From an uncultured bacterium (lineage in GTDB: Bacteria > Planctomycetota > UBA1135 > UBA2386): a stretch of 6,973 nt of DNA. Position 1 is the stretch's first letter; the number at the start of each line of letters is the position of its first letter. The stretch is taken from positions 1-6,973 of the forward strand of contig CALKYL010000177.1 in NCBI GenBank assembly GCA_938003515.1, in the 5' to 3' direction. Positions 1-6,495 of the stretch are shown here, in pieces. Made by a program: the position numbers and the translations under genes. The notes beneath the pieces were generated by a model that was not told the DNA's origin, did not search any database, and saw only the letters and a list, made by a program, of their open reading frames with translations.

Positions 1-1
1 G

Positions 2-220
2 CCGCGGCTGTGGCACGAGCTGCGGGCGCATCGGCCGCCGCCCGCGCCCGACCTCGACGCGCACACGGCGGCGCTCGCCCGCGTCTACGAGGCGGCGCGC
101 AGCAGCCCGCCGCCGGCGCCGGCGTTCGCGCCGGTCGCGGCGAGCCGGCGCATCGCGTTCCTGCAGAAGCAGCGCGAGACCGCGATGGGCAAGCTGATCC
201 CGCCCGGCGGTCCGAAGTGA
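2..220 (+). CDS. C-terminal end of an unrecognised protein (5'-truncated by the window)
   Basis: The frame beginning at base 2 is open to a TGA at 218-220 and gives 72 residues, starting PRLWHELRAHRPPP and ending GKLIPPGGPK. Codons are strongly G/C-ending, as in the clear genes downstream. The segment has a Pro/Ala-rich stretch (about residues 48-60) between two short helix-like pieces, the second being RRIAFLQKQRETAMGKL. There is no Cys, no membrane segment and no motif I can assign to a family. The start lies outside the window. The next gene starts 25 bp after the stop on the same strand, so the two may be co-transcribed. I chose this frame over the other forward frame, which runs from base 10 into the next gene, because that one yields an Arg/Ala-rich, repeat-like product typical of shadow frames in G+C-rich DNA. 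Function unknown. Confidence 0.6.
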   Translation, partial: PRLWHELRAHRPPPAPDLDAHTAALARVYEAARSSPPPAPAFAPVAASRRIAFLQKQRETAMGKLIPPGGPK

Positions 221-245
221 GCGCCGCTGGGACTACGATCGCGCC

Positions 246-1010
246 ATGCGCCGCCGTCGCGTCCCGCCCGTCCCGACCCTCGCGTTCGTCGCGCTGTTCG
301 CCGCGCCCGCCCTCGTAGCCCAGCGCGAGGCTCCCGGACCGATGCCCGGCAAGCAGGTCGAACAGGTGCTTTCGATCGACGACGTCGAGCTCGAGTATCT
401 CTGCTACCTGCCGCGCGACTACGCCGAGTCCGACGAGCCGGTGCCGCTGCTCTTGTTCCTGCACGGGCGGGGCGAGAGCAACGGGCCGCTGTCGAAGGTC
501 GCGACGTGGGGTCCGCCGAAGTACCTCGCCGCCGGCGAGCAGATGGACTTCGTCGTGCTGTCGCCGCAGTGCCCGCGCACCGGCTGGTGGTCCGACGACG
601 CGCGGCAGGCGCAGCTGCTCGCGCTGCTCGACCACGCCGAGCGCACGTGGCGCATCGACACGCGCCGCGTCTGGGTCACCGGGCTCAGCATGGGCGGGTT
701 CGGCACCTGGCGGCTGTGCGCCGATCACCCCGGGCGCTTCGCGGCGGCGGTGCCGATCTGTGGCGCCGGAGACCCGGCGTGGGCCGCGAAGCTGACCGCG
801 CTGCCGATCTGGGTCTGGCACGGCGCCGACGACACCACGGTGCCGTTCGCGAAGTCGGTCGAGATGGTCGACGCGATCCGGTCGGCCGGCGGCGAACGCG
901 TGCGCTTCACGCGGCTCGAGCACGTCGGCCACAACTCGTGGGAGGCGGCGTATCGCTCGCCCGACCTGTGGCGGTGGCTCGGCGCGCAGCGGCGCGACGA
1001 AGCGCGCTGA
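246..1010 (+). CDS. Secreted alpha/beta-hydrolase (phospholipase/carboxylesterase, PHB-depolymerase-like)
   Basis: A 254-residue serine hydrolase that probably cleaves esters outside the cytoplasm; the substrate cannot be read from the sequence. The N-terminus is Arg-rich, followed by a hydrophobic stretch (residues 9-25, ending ALVA) that looks like a Sec signal peptide cleaved near residue 25. Typical landmarks follow in order: the oxyanion-hole strand LLLFLHGRGESNG (68-80, His73-Gly74), the conserved WGPPKYL (88-94), SPQCP (106-110), the nucleophile elbow GLSMGG with Ser148, the acid in HGADDTTVP (probably Asp196) and the base in HVGHNSW (probably His229). The catalytic triad is therefore complete, and the length suits a single-domain secreted hydrolase. 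ATG at 246 is the first start that includes the signal peptide; there is no good Shine-Dalgarno sequence before it. The gene lies 25 bp after the preceding stop. Peptidase S9-like annotation is possible, but nothing indicates peptidase activity. Confidence 0.92.
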   Translation: MRRRRVPPVPTLAFVALFAAPALVAQREAPGPMPGKQVEQVLSIDDVELEYLCYLPRDYAESDEPVPLLLFLHGRGESNGPLSKVATWGPPKYLAAGEQMDFVVLSPQCPRTGWWSDDARQAQLLALLDHAERTWRIDTRRVWVTGLSMGGFGTWRLCADHPGRFAAAVPICGAGDPAWAAKLTALPIWVWHGADDTTVPFAKSVEMVDAIRSAGGERVRFTRLEHVGHNSWEAAYRSPDLWRWLGAQRRDEAR

Positions 1011-1164
1011 CGCCGGGCATCGGCGCTGCTGAGACGTCGCGCGGCGCGTCGGCGTCCCGGGCCGCGGTCGGCGCTTGCCCGCGGGTCGGGGATGCGCTGT
1101 CGTGGCGCGCTGCGGCGGCCCGGCGCTCGTCGCACCGCCACCCCAGGACCGAGGAGACGCACCG
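1011..1164. other. Intergenic gap between hydrolase and SDR gene
   Basis: This 154-bp stretch separates two genes on the same strand. It is G+C-rich throughout and contains the palindromes CCCGGG and CCCGCGGG, but no convincing -35/-10 pair, no hairpin followed by a T run and no credible small gene. An in-frame TTG at 1075 would lengthen the next gene by 30 codons, but the strong ribosome binding site near the downstream ATG argues against using it. Only that ribosome binding site (1152-1156) can be called here. Confidence 0.4.
1152..1156 (+). promoter_or_regulatory. Ribosome binding site of the SDR gene
   Basis: AGGAG lies 8 bases before the ATG at 1165. It decides the start of this gene in favour of ATG 1165 over the in-frame TTG at 1075, because the protein from 1165 begins directly with the Rossmann strand (TALVTGANRGIG), as expected for this family. 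Confidence 0.8.
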
Positions 1165-1860
1165 ATGGCCACGACCCGAACCGCGCTGGTGACCGGCGCC
1201 AACCGCGGCATCGGCCGCGCCGTCGCGGAGATGCTGCTCGAGAAGGGCCACGACGTCGTCGTCACCGCGCGCGAGCAGCGCGACGCCGAGCGCACCGCGG
1301 AGGAGCTCGGGCACGCCCGGGGGCGCGTCTTCGCCGCCGAGCTCGACGTCGCCGACGAGAAGGCGGTGCAGAAGTGCGCCGACCGGCTCGCGGCGCGCGA
1401 GGTGCGGGTCGACGCGCTGATCAACAACGGCGGCGTCTTGTTCGAAGGCGACGTGCTGACGGCCGAATCCGACGCCTTCCGTCGCAGCGTGGAGGTCAAC
1501 CTGCTCGGCGCGCTGTGGTGCTGCCGCGCGTTCGTGCCGGCCATGCTGCGCCGCGGCTACGGTCGGGTGGTCAACGTGTCGTCGGGCTGGGGCGTGTTCG
1601 CCGAGGGCATGGAGGGGCCGGCGGCCTACGCGATCAGCAAGGCGGCGATGAACGCGATGACCGTCTCGCTCGCGCGCTCGCTGAAGGGCGACGTCAAGGC
1701 GAACGCCTGCTGCCCCGGCTGGGTGCGCACGCGCATGGGCGGCGCCGACGCCGACCTGTCGCCCGAGGAGGCGGCCGACGGCATCGTCTGGCTCGCGACG
1801 CTGCCGGCGAACGGGCCGAGCGGCGGCAACTTCCGCGCGCGCGAACCGATCGGCTGGTGA
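1165..1860 (+). CDS. Short-chain dehydrogenase/reductase, carbonyl-reductase-like
   Basis: A 231-residue cytoplasmic oxidoreductase with a single Rossmann fold, predicted to reduce a small carbonyl substrate (or run the reverse) with NAD(P)H. The glycine motif TGANRGIG is at residues 10-17. Arg14, and Arg36 at the end of the second strand where NAD-specific enzymes usually carry an acidic residue, favour NADP(H). DVAD (61-64) is the adenine-contact motif, NNGG (87-90) replaces the usual NNAG, Asn112 is in VNLLG, and the active site is Ser139/Ser140, Tyr155 and Lys159 in YAISK. The C-terminal CPGWVRTRMGG (183-193), SPEEAADGIVWLATLP (199-214) and SGGNFR closely resemble the carbonyl-reductase/salutaridine-reductase-like SDR branch. 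Length is normal for the family. The gene has its own good ribosome binding site and ends 15 bp from the convergent phosphoesterase gene. The physiological substrate is unknown. Confidence 0.95.
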   Translation: MATTRTALVTGANRGIGRAVAEMLLEKGHDVVVTAREQRDAERTAEELGHARGRVFAAELDVADEKAVQKCADRLAAREVRVDALINNGGVLFEGDVLTAESDAFRRSVEVNLLGALWCCRAFVPAMLRRGYGRVVNVSSGWGVFAEGMEGPAAYAISKAAMNAMTVSLARSLKGDVKANACCPGWVRTRMGGADADLSPEEAADGIVWLATLPANGPSGGNFRAREPIGW

Positions 1861-1875
1861 CGGCGCTTCGGGCGT

Positions 1876-4557
1876 TCAGCGGGGGGCGTGCTGCCGCTGC
1901 GGCTCCCGGTCGTCGTCGCCGTCGTTTTCGTCGTCGCCGCGCGAGATCGCCCAGTCCGGATACGGCGCCCGCGAGCCCTTGACGGCGCGCCACAGGATGC
2001 GGTTGTAGACGTGCTCGGGCGCGCGGTCGACCGCCGTGAAGTCGAGCGCCGCCGACACCTCGGCGTCCTGACGCAGCACCGGGTCGGCGATCGCAGATGG
2101 CTCCGGGTTCATCTCGTCGAGCGGCACCCGGTTCGGCAGCGCCGTGAACGGCGTGAAGTCCGGCGTCTCGGTGAAGCAGTCGGACATCGGCGACGCGCTC
2201 GCGTCGAACACGTTCATCGGCGGGATGCCGAGGATCTGCTCGATCGTGCGCAAGACGCTGGTCGTGTTGTACTGCGTCGACACGGTGACGCCGCGGCGCG
2301 CGAACGGGCTCGCGACGTAGCAGGTCGTGCGGTAGCCGCTGACGTGGTCCCAGCCGGCCTGCGGGTCGTCCTCGATCGCGAAGATCGCCATCTCGGGCCA
2401 GAAGCGCGACCGCGACAGCGCTTCGACGATGCGGCCGAGCGCGAGGTCGTTGTCGGCGACGCACGCGGCGGGCGTCGGGCAGCCCGCGGCGGTGCCGCTG
2501 GCGTGGTCGTTCGGCAGGCAGACGATCACGAGCTGCGGGAACGTGCCCTCGGCCTCGAATCGACGCAGCTCGTCGACGAAGACGTCGGCGCGGTACTGGT
2601 CCGGCACCGACATGTTCCAGCCGACGTAGCGGGTCGGCGAGCACGGCGCGAGCGAGGGCACCATCGGCTCGCACGCGAACACGACCTCGTCGGTGCCGTC
2701 CCGCCACGCGCGGTAGCACGCCGTGAAGTCCGGCGCGCCCGCGCGGTCCGGATCGCGCCAGCGCACCTTCGGCGCGCAGAACTCCCCGTAGTTGCGCAGC
2801 GTGACGCCGCGGGCGAACGCGTGGTCCCACAGAAAACCCGCCGACGAGTAGCTGAGCGCGTCGTCTTCGTCCTCGCCCATGCCGTCGGGGTAGCTGCGCG
2901 GCCAGCCGGCGAAGCTCTTCTCGAGGTAGTCGCTCGCGAACGCGGCCGTGCTCCACTGGTGGCCGTCGGCCGACAGGATGCCGGCGCAGTAGGTGTTGTC
3001 GAGCAGCACGAACCGACGCGCGAGCGCGTGCTGGTTGGGCGTGACCTCCTCGCCGAACACGCACAGCTCCGGGTCGCCGTCGCCTTCGGGCAGGTCGCCG
3101 AGCACCTGGTCGTAGGTGCGGTTTTCCTTGATCACGTAGACCACGTGGCGGAGGCGTCTCGGCTCGCCGAGGCGTCCGGGGATCACGCGCGCGGGCCGGC
3201 CCGGCCGCGGCGGCAGCCGCGCGTGCCCGATGTTCGGTCGGCGCAGGTTGTGCTCGACCCGGGCCGACAGCGCCCGGAGCTCGACGCCGTCGGGGATCGC
3301 GACCAGCGAGACCGAGCCGTGGTATTGGTGCGAGTTGAACTCCGGCGCGCCGTCGCCGTCGTCGCCGCGCGGGCGGCCGTAGCCGAGCCCCTTGACGTTG
3401 GCGACGGCGACGCGCGCGCGCGGTGCGTCCCAGCACATCGCCGCCGGATACCAGCCGACCGGCACGAAGCCGAGCAGGCTGCTGCCGCCGCGCACGTCGG
3501 GTCGCCAGGCGAAGGCCGCGACGGCGTTCATCGTGCCGTTGCCGACGAACAGCCGCGTGCCGTCCGCCGCGAAGCACAGCGCGTTCGGCGACGCCTGCAG
3601 CAGATCGTTCGGCCGGCTGCGCGCCCAGAGCGTGTCGACGATGCGGCCGTCGAGGTCGAGCACGGTCACGGTGTCGCTGCCGGCGTTGGCGCACACGACG
3701 AAGCGGCCGTCGGGCGAGACCGCGAGGTCGCTCGCGTGCAGACCGGTCACGGTCTCGCGCACCAGCGTCCCGGTCGCCAGGTCGAGCACCGACACCGAAC
3801 CTTCGCTCGCGATGTGCCGCACCGGGTCGACACGCACGACCGTGCCGCGGCCGGCGGGCCCGACGAGGTCGCCGGCGGCAGGCCGGCGGCCGCCCTGGTT
3901 GCTGACGAAGGCGCGTCCGGCGGCGAGCACGACGTCGAACGGCGCCGTGCCGACGTCGAAGCCGCGCACGACGTCGCCGGTCGCGGCGTCGAGTTCGAGC
4001 AGGCGGTTCGACAGGTTGCCGCAGACGTAGAGATGGCGGCGGTCGGCCGACGCGCAGAGCCCCGCCGGGATCTCGGCGCGGCGGCGCGGCGCGTCGGCCG
4101 GCGGCAGCGGCAGCGCGCGCTCGCCCGTCACCGCGCCGTCCTCGGCGACCGCGAACACCTCGACGGCGCCCTCGACGTTGCTCAGCCAGACGCGCGCGCC
4201 GTCGGCCGCGACGGCGAGCCCGGTGTAGCTGGCCTGGCCCTTGCCGCTCGGCAGCGGCACGCGCTGCCGGACCGCCCCGGTCGCGGCGTCGAGCACGACC
4301 AGTTCGCGCGTCTTGCCCGCGACGTACAGGTGGCGGCCGTCGGCGGACGGCTGCAGCACCTGCGGCCGCATGCCCGGCAGGTCGACGAACACCCCGTGCG
4401 GCGACAGCGTCTGGTTGGCCGGCGTCGTCTGCACGCCGTCGCTGCCGCGGCCGACCGGCGCGCGGCCCGGCGGCAGCGGCTCGGGCACAGGCGCGCTGCA
4501 CGCGAAGGCCAGGATCGAGACGAGCCACAGCGTGTGCCGGTGCGTCATGGCCGCCAT
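1876..4557 (-). CDS. Lipoprotein fusing a YncE/YVTN beta-propeller to an alkaline-phosphatase-superfamily phosphoesterase
   Basis: An 893-residue exported protein matching the architecture known as bifunctional YncE family/alkaline phosphatase family protein. After MTHRHTLW and a hydrophobic stretch comes LAFACSAP, a weak lipobox with Cys20, then a Pro-rich linker. Seven YVTN-like strands, e.g. SADGRHLYVAG (70-80) and SPDGRFVVCAN (281-291), recur to about residue 390, one per propeller blade. A longer loop with NQGGRRPAAGD (220-230) separates blades four and five. From about residue 470 comes a phosphoesterase domain: YVIKENRTYD (474-483, Glu478/Asn479 as probable metal ligands), SADGHQWS (529-536), LPNDHASG (681-688) and IEDDPQAGWDHVSG (728-741, Asp730/Asp731 and Asp737/His738). 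These fit a metal-dependent phosphomonoesterase or phosphodiesterase; the substrate is unknown. The tail (about 873-893) is acidic. Start 4557 (MAAM) or 4548 (MTHR, 890 residues) cannot be separated because neither has a clear Shine-Dalgarno. It diverges from the next lipoprotein gene. Confidence 0.92.
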   Translation of the reverse strand: MAAMTHRHTLWLVSILAFACSAPVPEPLPPGRAPVGRGSDGVQTTPANQTLSPHGVFVDLPGMRPQVLQPSADGRHLYVAGKTRELVVLDAATGAVRQRVPLPSGKGQASYTGLAVAADGARVWLSNVEGAVEVFAVAEDGAVTGERALPLPPADAPRRRAEIPAGLCASADRRHLYVCGNLSNRLLELDAATGDVVRGFDVGTAPFDVVLAAGRAFVSNQGGRRPAAGDLVGPAGRGTVVRVDPVRHIASEGSVSVLDLATGTLVRETVTGLHASDLAVSPDGRFVVCANAGSDTVTVLDLDGRIVDTLWARSRPNDLLQASPNALCFAADGTRLFVGNGTMNAVAAFAWRPDVRGGSSLLGFVPVGWYPAAMCWDAPRARVAVANVKGLGYGRPRGDDGDGAPEFNSHQYHGSVSLVAIPDGVELRALSARVEHNLRRPNIGHARLPPRPGRPARVIPGRLGEPRRLRHVVYVIKENRTYDQVLGDLPEGDGDPELCVFGEEVTPNQHALARRFVLLDNTYCAGILSADGHQWSTAAFASDYLEKSFAGWPRSYPDGMGEDEDDALSYSSAGFLWDHAFARGVTLRNYGEFCAPKVRWRDPDRAGAPDFTACYRAWRDGTDEVVFACEPMVPSLAPCSPTRYVGWNMSVPDQYRADVFVDELRRFEAEGTFPQLVIVCLPNDHASGTAAGCPTPAACVADNDLALGRIVEALSRSRFWPEMAIFAIEDDPQAGWDHVSGYRTTCYVASPFARRGVTVSTQYNTTSVLRTIEQILGIPPMNVFDASASPMSDCFTETPDFTPFTALPNRVPLDEMNPEPSAIADPVLRQDAEVSAALDFTAVDRAPEHVYNRILWRAVKGSRAPYPDWAISRGDDENDGDDDREPQRQHAPR
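1909..1938. repeat. Degenerate GTC/GAC triplet run in the 3' end of the phosphoesterase gene
   Basis: Ten in-frame triplets on the + strand, six of them GTC and the rest GCC, GTT or TTC, encode on the minus strand the acidic stretch GDDENDGDDD near the C-terminus of the phosphoesterase lipoprotein. It is a low-complexity, imperfect repeat, not an array. It lies outside the catalytic domain, so length variation there should be tolerated. Confidence 0.5.
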
Positions 4558-4607
4558 GGTGCCGCGGGCTCGGGCGGCGCCAAGCGCCGCGCCGCCACTT
4601 CGCTGTC

Positions 4608-4634
4608 CCTGTTCCGGACGCCGCGTGCAACAGG
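4608..4634. repeat. Inverted repeat CCTGTT-N15-AACAGG in the divergent region
   Basis: Two perfect 6-bp arms (4608-4613 and 4629-4634) sit near the middle of the divergent intergenic region. Each arm contains A/T bases, which are scarce here, so the match is less trivial than the surrounding GC-only hairpins. The centre-to-centre spacing of 21 bp, two helical turns, would suit a dimeric regulator. No known operator is recognised, and one 6-bp dyad in 131 bp can easily occur by chance. Confidence 0.3.
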
Positions 4635-4676
4635 CAGCCGTGCCCGGCGCATGACGCGCGGGGAGGCCAGACCGCC

Positions 4677-4681
4677 AGGAG
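4677..4681 (+). promoter_or_regulatory. Ribosome binding site of the DUF4382-type lipoprotein gene
   Basis: AGGAG stands 7 bases before the ATG at 4689. Together with the signal peptide that begins exactly at this ATG, it fixes the start of the gene. Confidence 0.8.
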
Positions 4682-4688
4682 CTCGTCC

Positions 4689-6458
4689 ATGAACCGACTC
4701 GCATTCGCCCTCACGGCCCTCGCCACGGGCTTCTTCGCCGGCTGCAGCAGCGGCACCAGCGACCCCGGCACCGGCACGGTCAGCCTGGTCTTGACCGACA
4801 GCGCGACCGACGAGCTGACCCAGTTCGAGGTCGACGTCGACGGCATCGTCTTCGAGAAGGCGAGCGGCGCGACGGTCAGCGTGCTGTCGCGGGCGACCCG
4901 CGTCGACTTCCTGCAGCTCGAGTCGCTCGCCGAGCTCGTCGCGGCCGGCAGCCTCGAGGCCGGCTTCTACGACCGCATCACGGTGACGCTCGACTTCGCG
5001 AGCGCGCGCATCCTGATCGAGGGGCAGACGACGCCGGCCGCGGTGCTCGACCAGGACGGCGACCCGATCACCGGCTCGTACGACGTCGACGTCGACCTGA
5101 CGACCGGAGCGCGCCCGTTCGTGCGCGCCGGCCGCGGCCACCTGCTCGTGCTCGACCTGGACCTCGAGCAGAGCGTCGCCGTCGACGCCGGCGCCAACAC
5201 GATCACGTTCGCGCCGGTCTGGACCGTCCAGACCGACCCGAACGGCCCCGACCCGATCGTCACCTCGGGCACGCTGCAGAGCGTCGACCTGGCGAACGAC
5301 GTGTTCTACGTCGAGCGCCGCGCGGTCGACGACACGGTCGTCGACGTGTTCGCCGTGCGCACCGCGCCCGCCACGATCTACCAGCTCGGCGGCGTAGCGC
5401 GCCTCGGCGCGTTCGGCTTCGGCTCACTCGTCGACCACCTCGGCCAGCGCGTCTACGTGCAGGGCACGTTCGACGCCGACGACCGCGCCATCGACGCCGT
5501 CGCGGTCGAGACCGGCGCCGGCGTGCCGGGCAACGGCCAGGACTGGGTCTACGGCCACGTCGTCGCGCGCACGGGCCCCGCCGGCGGCGACGCGCAGCTG
5601 ACCGTCATCGGCCGCTCGGTCGACGTGTCGACGGGCACCCGCACCTACAACACGCTGCACACGGTCGACGTCTCGCTGGCCGACACGAAGGTGCTGCGCC
5701 GCGGCTTCGGCGACACCTACGGCACCGACGCGATCAACGTCGGCCAGCGCGTCTGGATCTTCGGCGACCTGACCGGCACCAGCCTCGACGCGACGTCGAC
5801 CGACGGCGTCGTCCGCATGCTGCGCACGTCGATCTTCGGCATCGCGAACGGCCCGGTGGTCGCCGACACGCTGACGCTCGACCTGACCCGCTTCGGCCTG
5901 CGCGACGTCGCCCAGTTCGACTTCGACGTCTCGGGCCAGGTGCAGGCCGACCCGGACGCGTTCACGATCGACGTCGCCGGCCTGTCGACAGGCGCGATCG
6001 CCGCCGACTCCCGCCTGCGCGTGTTCGGCTTCCTGAGCCCGGTCGGCGCGAGCGGGCCCGACGCCGACGCGCTGTCGATCGTCGACCGCACGACCGGCGC
6101 CAAGCTGCTCTGGTGCCAGTGGGCGCCGCCGCGCACCGGCGTGCTCGACGCCGAGGGCCAGAGCGGCGCGGTCGCGATCGACGTCACCCAGGCGCTGATC
6201 CGCGTCGTCGCGGACGGCTTCGCGCCGACCACGCTGACCGACGCCCCGACCCCGACGCTCGTGCCGCTGCTGACGGGCGGCTTCTACCGCATCGTGCAGG
6301 ACGGCGGCGTGGTGGTCTACACGTCGTTCTCCGAGTTCCGGCTCGGCGTCGCCGCGCGCACCGCGAACACCGCGGTCGCCCGCGTCAGCGCGTTCGGCAC
6401 GTTCGACGCCGGCACGCAGACGTTCTCGGCGCTGACCGCGACGGTCGTGCTCGACTGA
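4689..6458 (+). CDS. Asp-rich lipoprotein with an N-terminal DUF4382-like domain and C-terminal DUF5666-like repeats
   Basis: A 589-residue predicted lipoprotein of unknown function. MNRLAFALTALATGFFAGC is a lipoprotein signal with Cys19 as the acylation site, followed by a Gly/Ser/Thr linker. Residues about 29-180 look like DUF4382: a first strand GTVSLVLTDSATDEL (29-43), then FEVDVDGIVFEK, RVDFLQLESLAELV and LEAGFYDRITVTLD. From about 191 the protein is a series of beta-strand repeats resembling DUF5666, each with an OB-like strand pattern: GQRVYVQGTFD (252-262), GQRVWIFGDLTG (352-363), SRLRVFGFLSP (441-451) and ARVSAFGTFDAG (564-575), most followed by a D/A-rich turn and a V/L strand. It contains about 58 Asp but only 3 Lys (57, 334, 472), and one Cys (476) besides the lipid Cys. 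No catalytic motif is visible; a structural or ligand-binding surface role is an inference. It has a good ribosome binding site and ends 24 bp from a convergent gene. Confidence 0.88.
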   Translation: MNRLAFALTALATGFFAGCSSGTSDPGTGTVSLVLTDSATDELTQFEVDVDGIVFEKASGATVSVLSRATRVDFLQLESLAELVAAGSLEAGFYDRITVTLDFASARILIEGQTTPAAVLDQDGDPITGSYDVDVDLTTGARPFVRAGRGHLLVLDLDLEQSVAVDAGANTITFAPVWTVQTDPNGPDPIVTSGTLQSVDLANDVFYVERRAVDDTVVDVFAVRTAPATIYQLGGVARLGAFGFGSLVDHLGQRVYVQGTFDADDRAIDAVAVETGAGVPGNGQDWVYGHVVARTGPAGGDAQLTVIGRSVDVSTGTRTYNTLHTVDVSLADTKVLRRGFGDTYGTDAINVGQRVWIFGDLTGTSLDATSTDGVVRMLRTSIFGIANGPVVADTLTLDLTRFGLRDVAQFDFDVSGQVQADPDAFTIDVAGLSTGAIAADSRLRVFGFLSPVGASGPDADALSIVDRTTGAKLLWCQWAPPRTGVLDAEGQSGAVAIDVTQALIRVVADGFAPTTLTDAPTPTLVPLLTGGFYRIVQDGGVVVYTSFSEFRLGVAARTANTAVARVSAFGTFDAGTQTFSALTATVVLD

Positions 6459-6474
6459 CGCCGCGGTCCCGCCG

Positions 6475-6495
6475 CCGCGCGCTCACCGCGCGCGG
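6475..6495. terminator. GC hairpin at the convergent gene ends (possible terminator without T run)
   Basis: Arms CCGCGCG (6475-6481) and CGCGCGG (6489-6495) enclose a 7-base loop containing the TGA of the minus-strand gene. Its place between two converging genes suits a bidirectional transcription end. There is no T run on either side, so it does not meet the standard intrinsic-terminator pattern, and alternating CG sequence pairs with itself easily in such DNA. Confidence 0.25.

Larger units (their letters stand above)
4558..4688. promoter_or_regulatory. Divergent intergenic region expected to hold both lipoprotein promoters
   Basis: These 131 bp lie between the start codons of two divergently transcribed lipoprotein genes, so promoters for both should be here unless they lie inside the opposing gene. 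No convincing sigma-70 -35/-10 pair is visible on either strand, which is common in G+C-rich bacteria and limits the call to context. Visible structure consists of a GC hairpin with 7-bp arms GCGGCGC and GCGCCGC around a CAA loop (4574-4590), which would lie in the leader of the minus-strand gene, and the CCTGTT/AACAGG dyad described separately. The ribosome binding site of the plus-strand gene is at the right edge. Confidence 0.4.

Noticed and set aside
10..318. A forward frame spanning the first gene's end and the hydrolase start.
   Set aside because: It overlaps the well-supported hydrolase signal peptide in another frame and gives a low-complexity Arg/Ala/Pro product.
1075..1164. A 30-codon N-terminal extension of the SDR from a TTG start.
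   Set aside because: The AGGAG at 1152-1156 and the family's normal N-terminus at ATG 1165 make the extension unlikely.
1861..1875. A possible terminator with a CTTCGG tetraloop between the converging SDR and phosphoesterase genes.
   Set aside because: Only the loop-closing pair forms; the next bases on each side do not pair, and there is no T run.
506..1982. Further overlapping + strand frames (506-1192 and 1092-1982) across the hydrolase and SDR genes.
   Set aside because: The real frames carry full catalytic motifs; these alternatives are Arg-rich repeats with no motifs.
4590..4660. A possible minus-strand promoter with TTGCAC as the -35 element.
   Set aside because: The hexamer about 17 bp downstream (GACAGC) is a poor -10 match, so the pair is not better than chance.
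1888..4692. A 934-codon open frame on the + strand, antisense to the whole phosphoesterase gene.
   Set aside because: Its codons are aligned with those of the real gene, so it stays open simply because the sense gene avoids TTA, CTA and TCA codons, as G+C-rich genes do. The product is Arg/Val/Ala-rich without recognisable domains, whereas the minus-strand product has clear family motifs.
4558..4704. An extension of the phosphoesterase lipoprotein to a start at 4704.
   Set aside because: It would put about 50 Arg/Ala/Gly-rich residues before the signal peptide and overlap the start of the divergent gene.
1694..4846. A 1050-codon open frame on the - strand, longer than the phosphoesterase gene and overlapping three genes.
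   Set aside because: The translation is extremely Arg/Ala-rich, has no signal peptide or motifs and runs antisense into genes on both sides. It is a shadow frame in stop-poor DNA.
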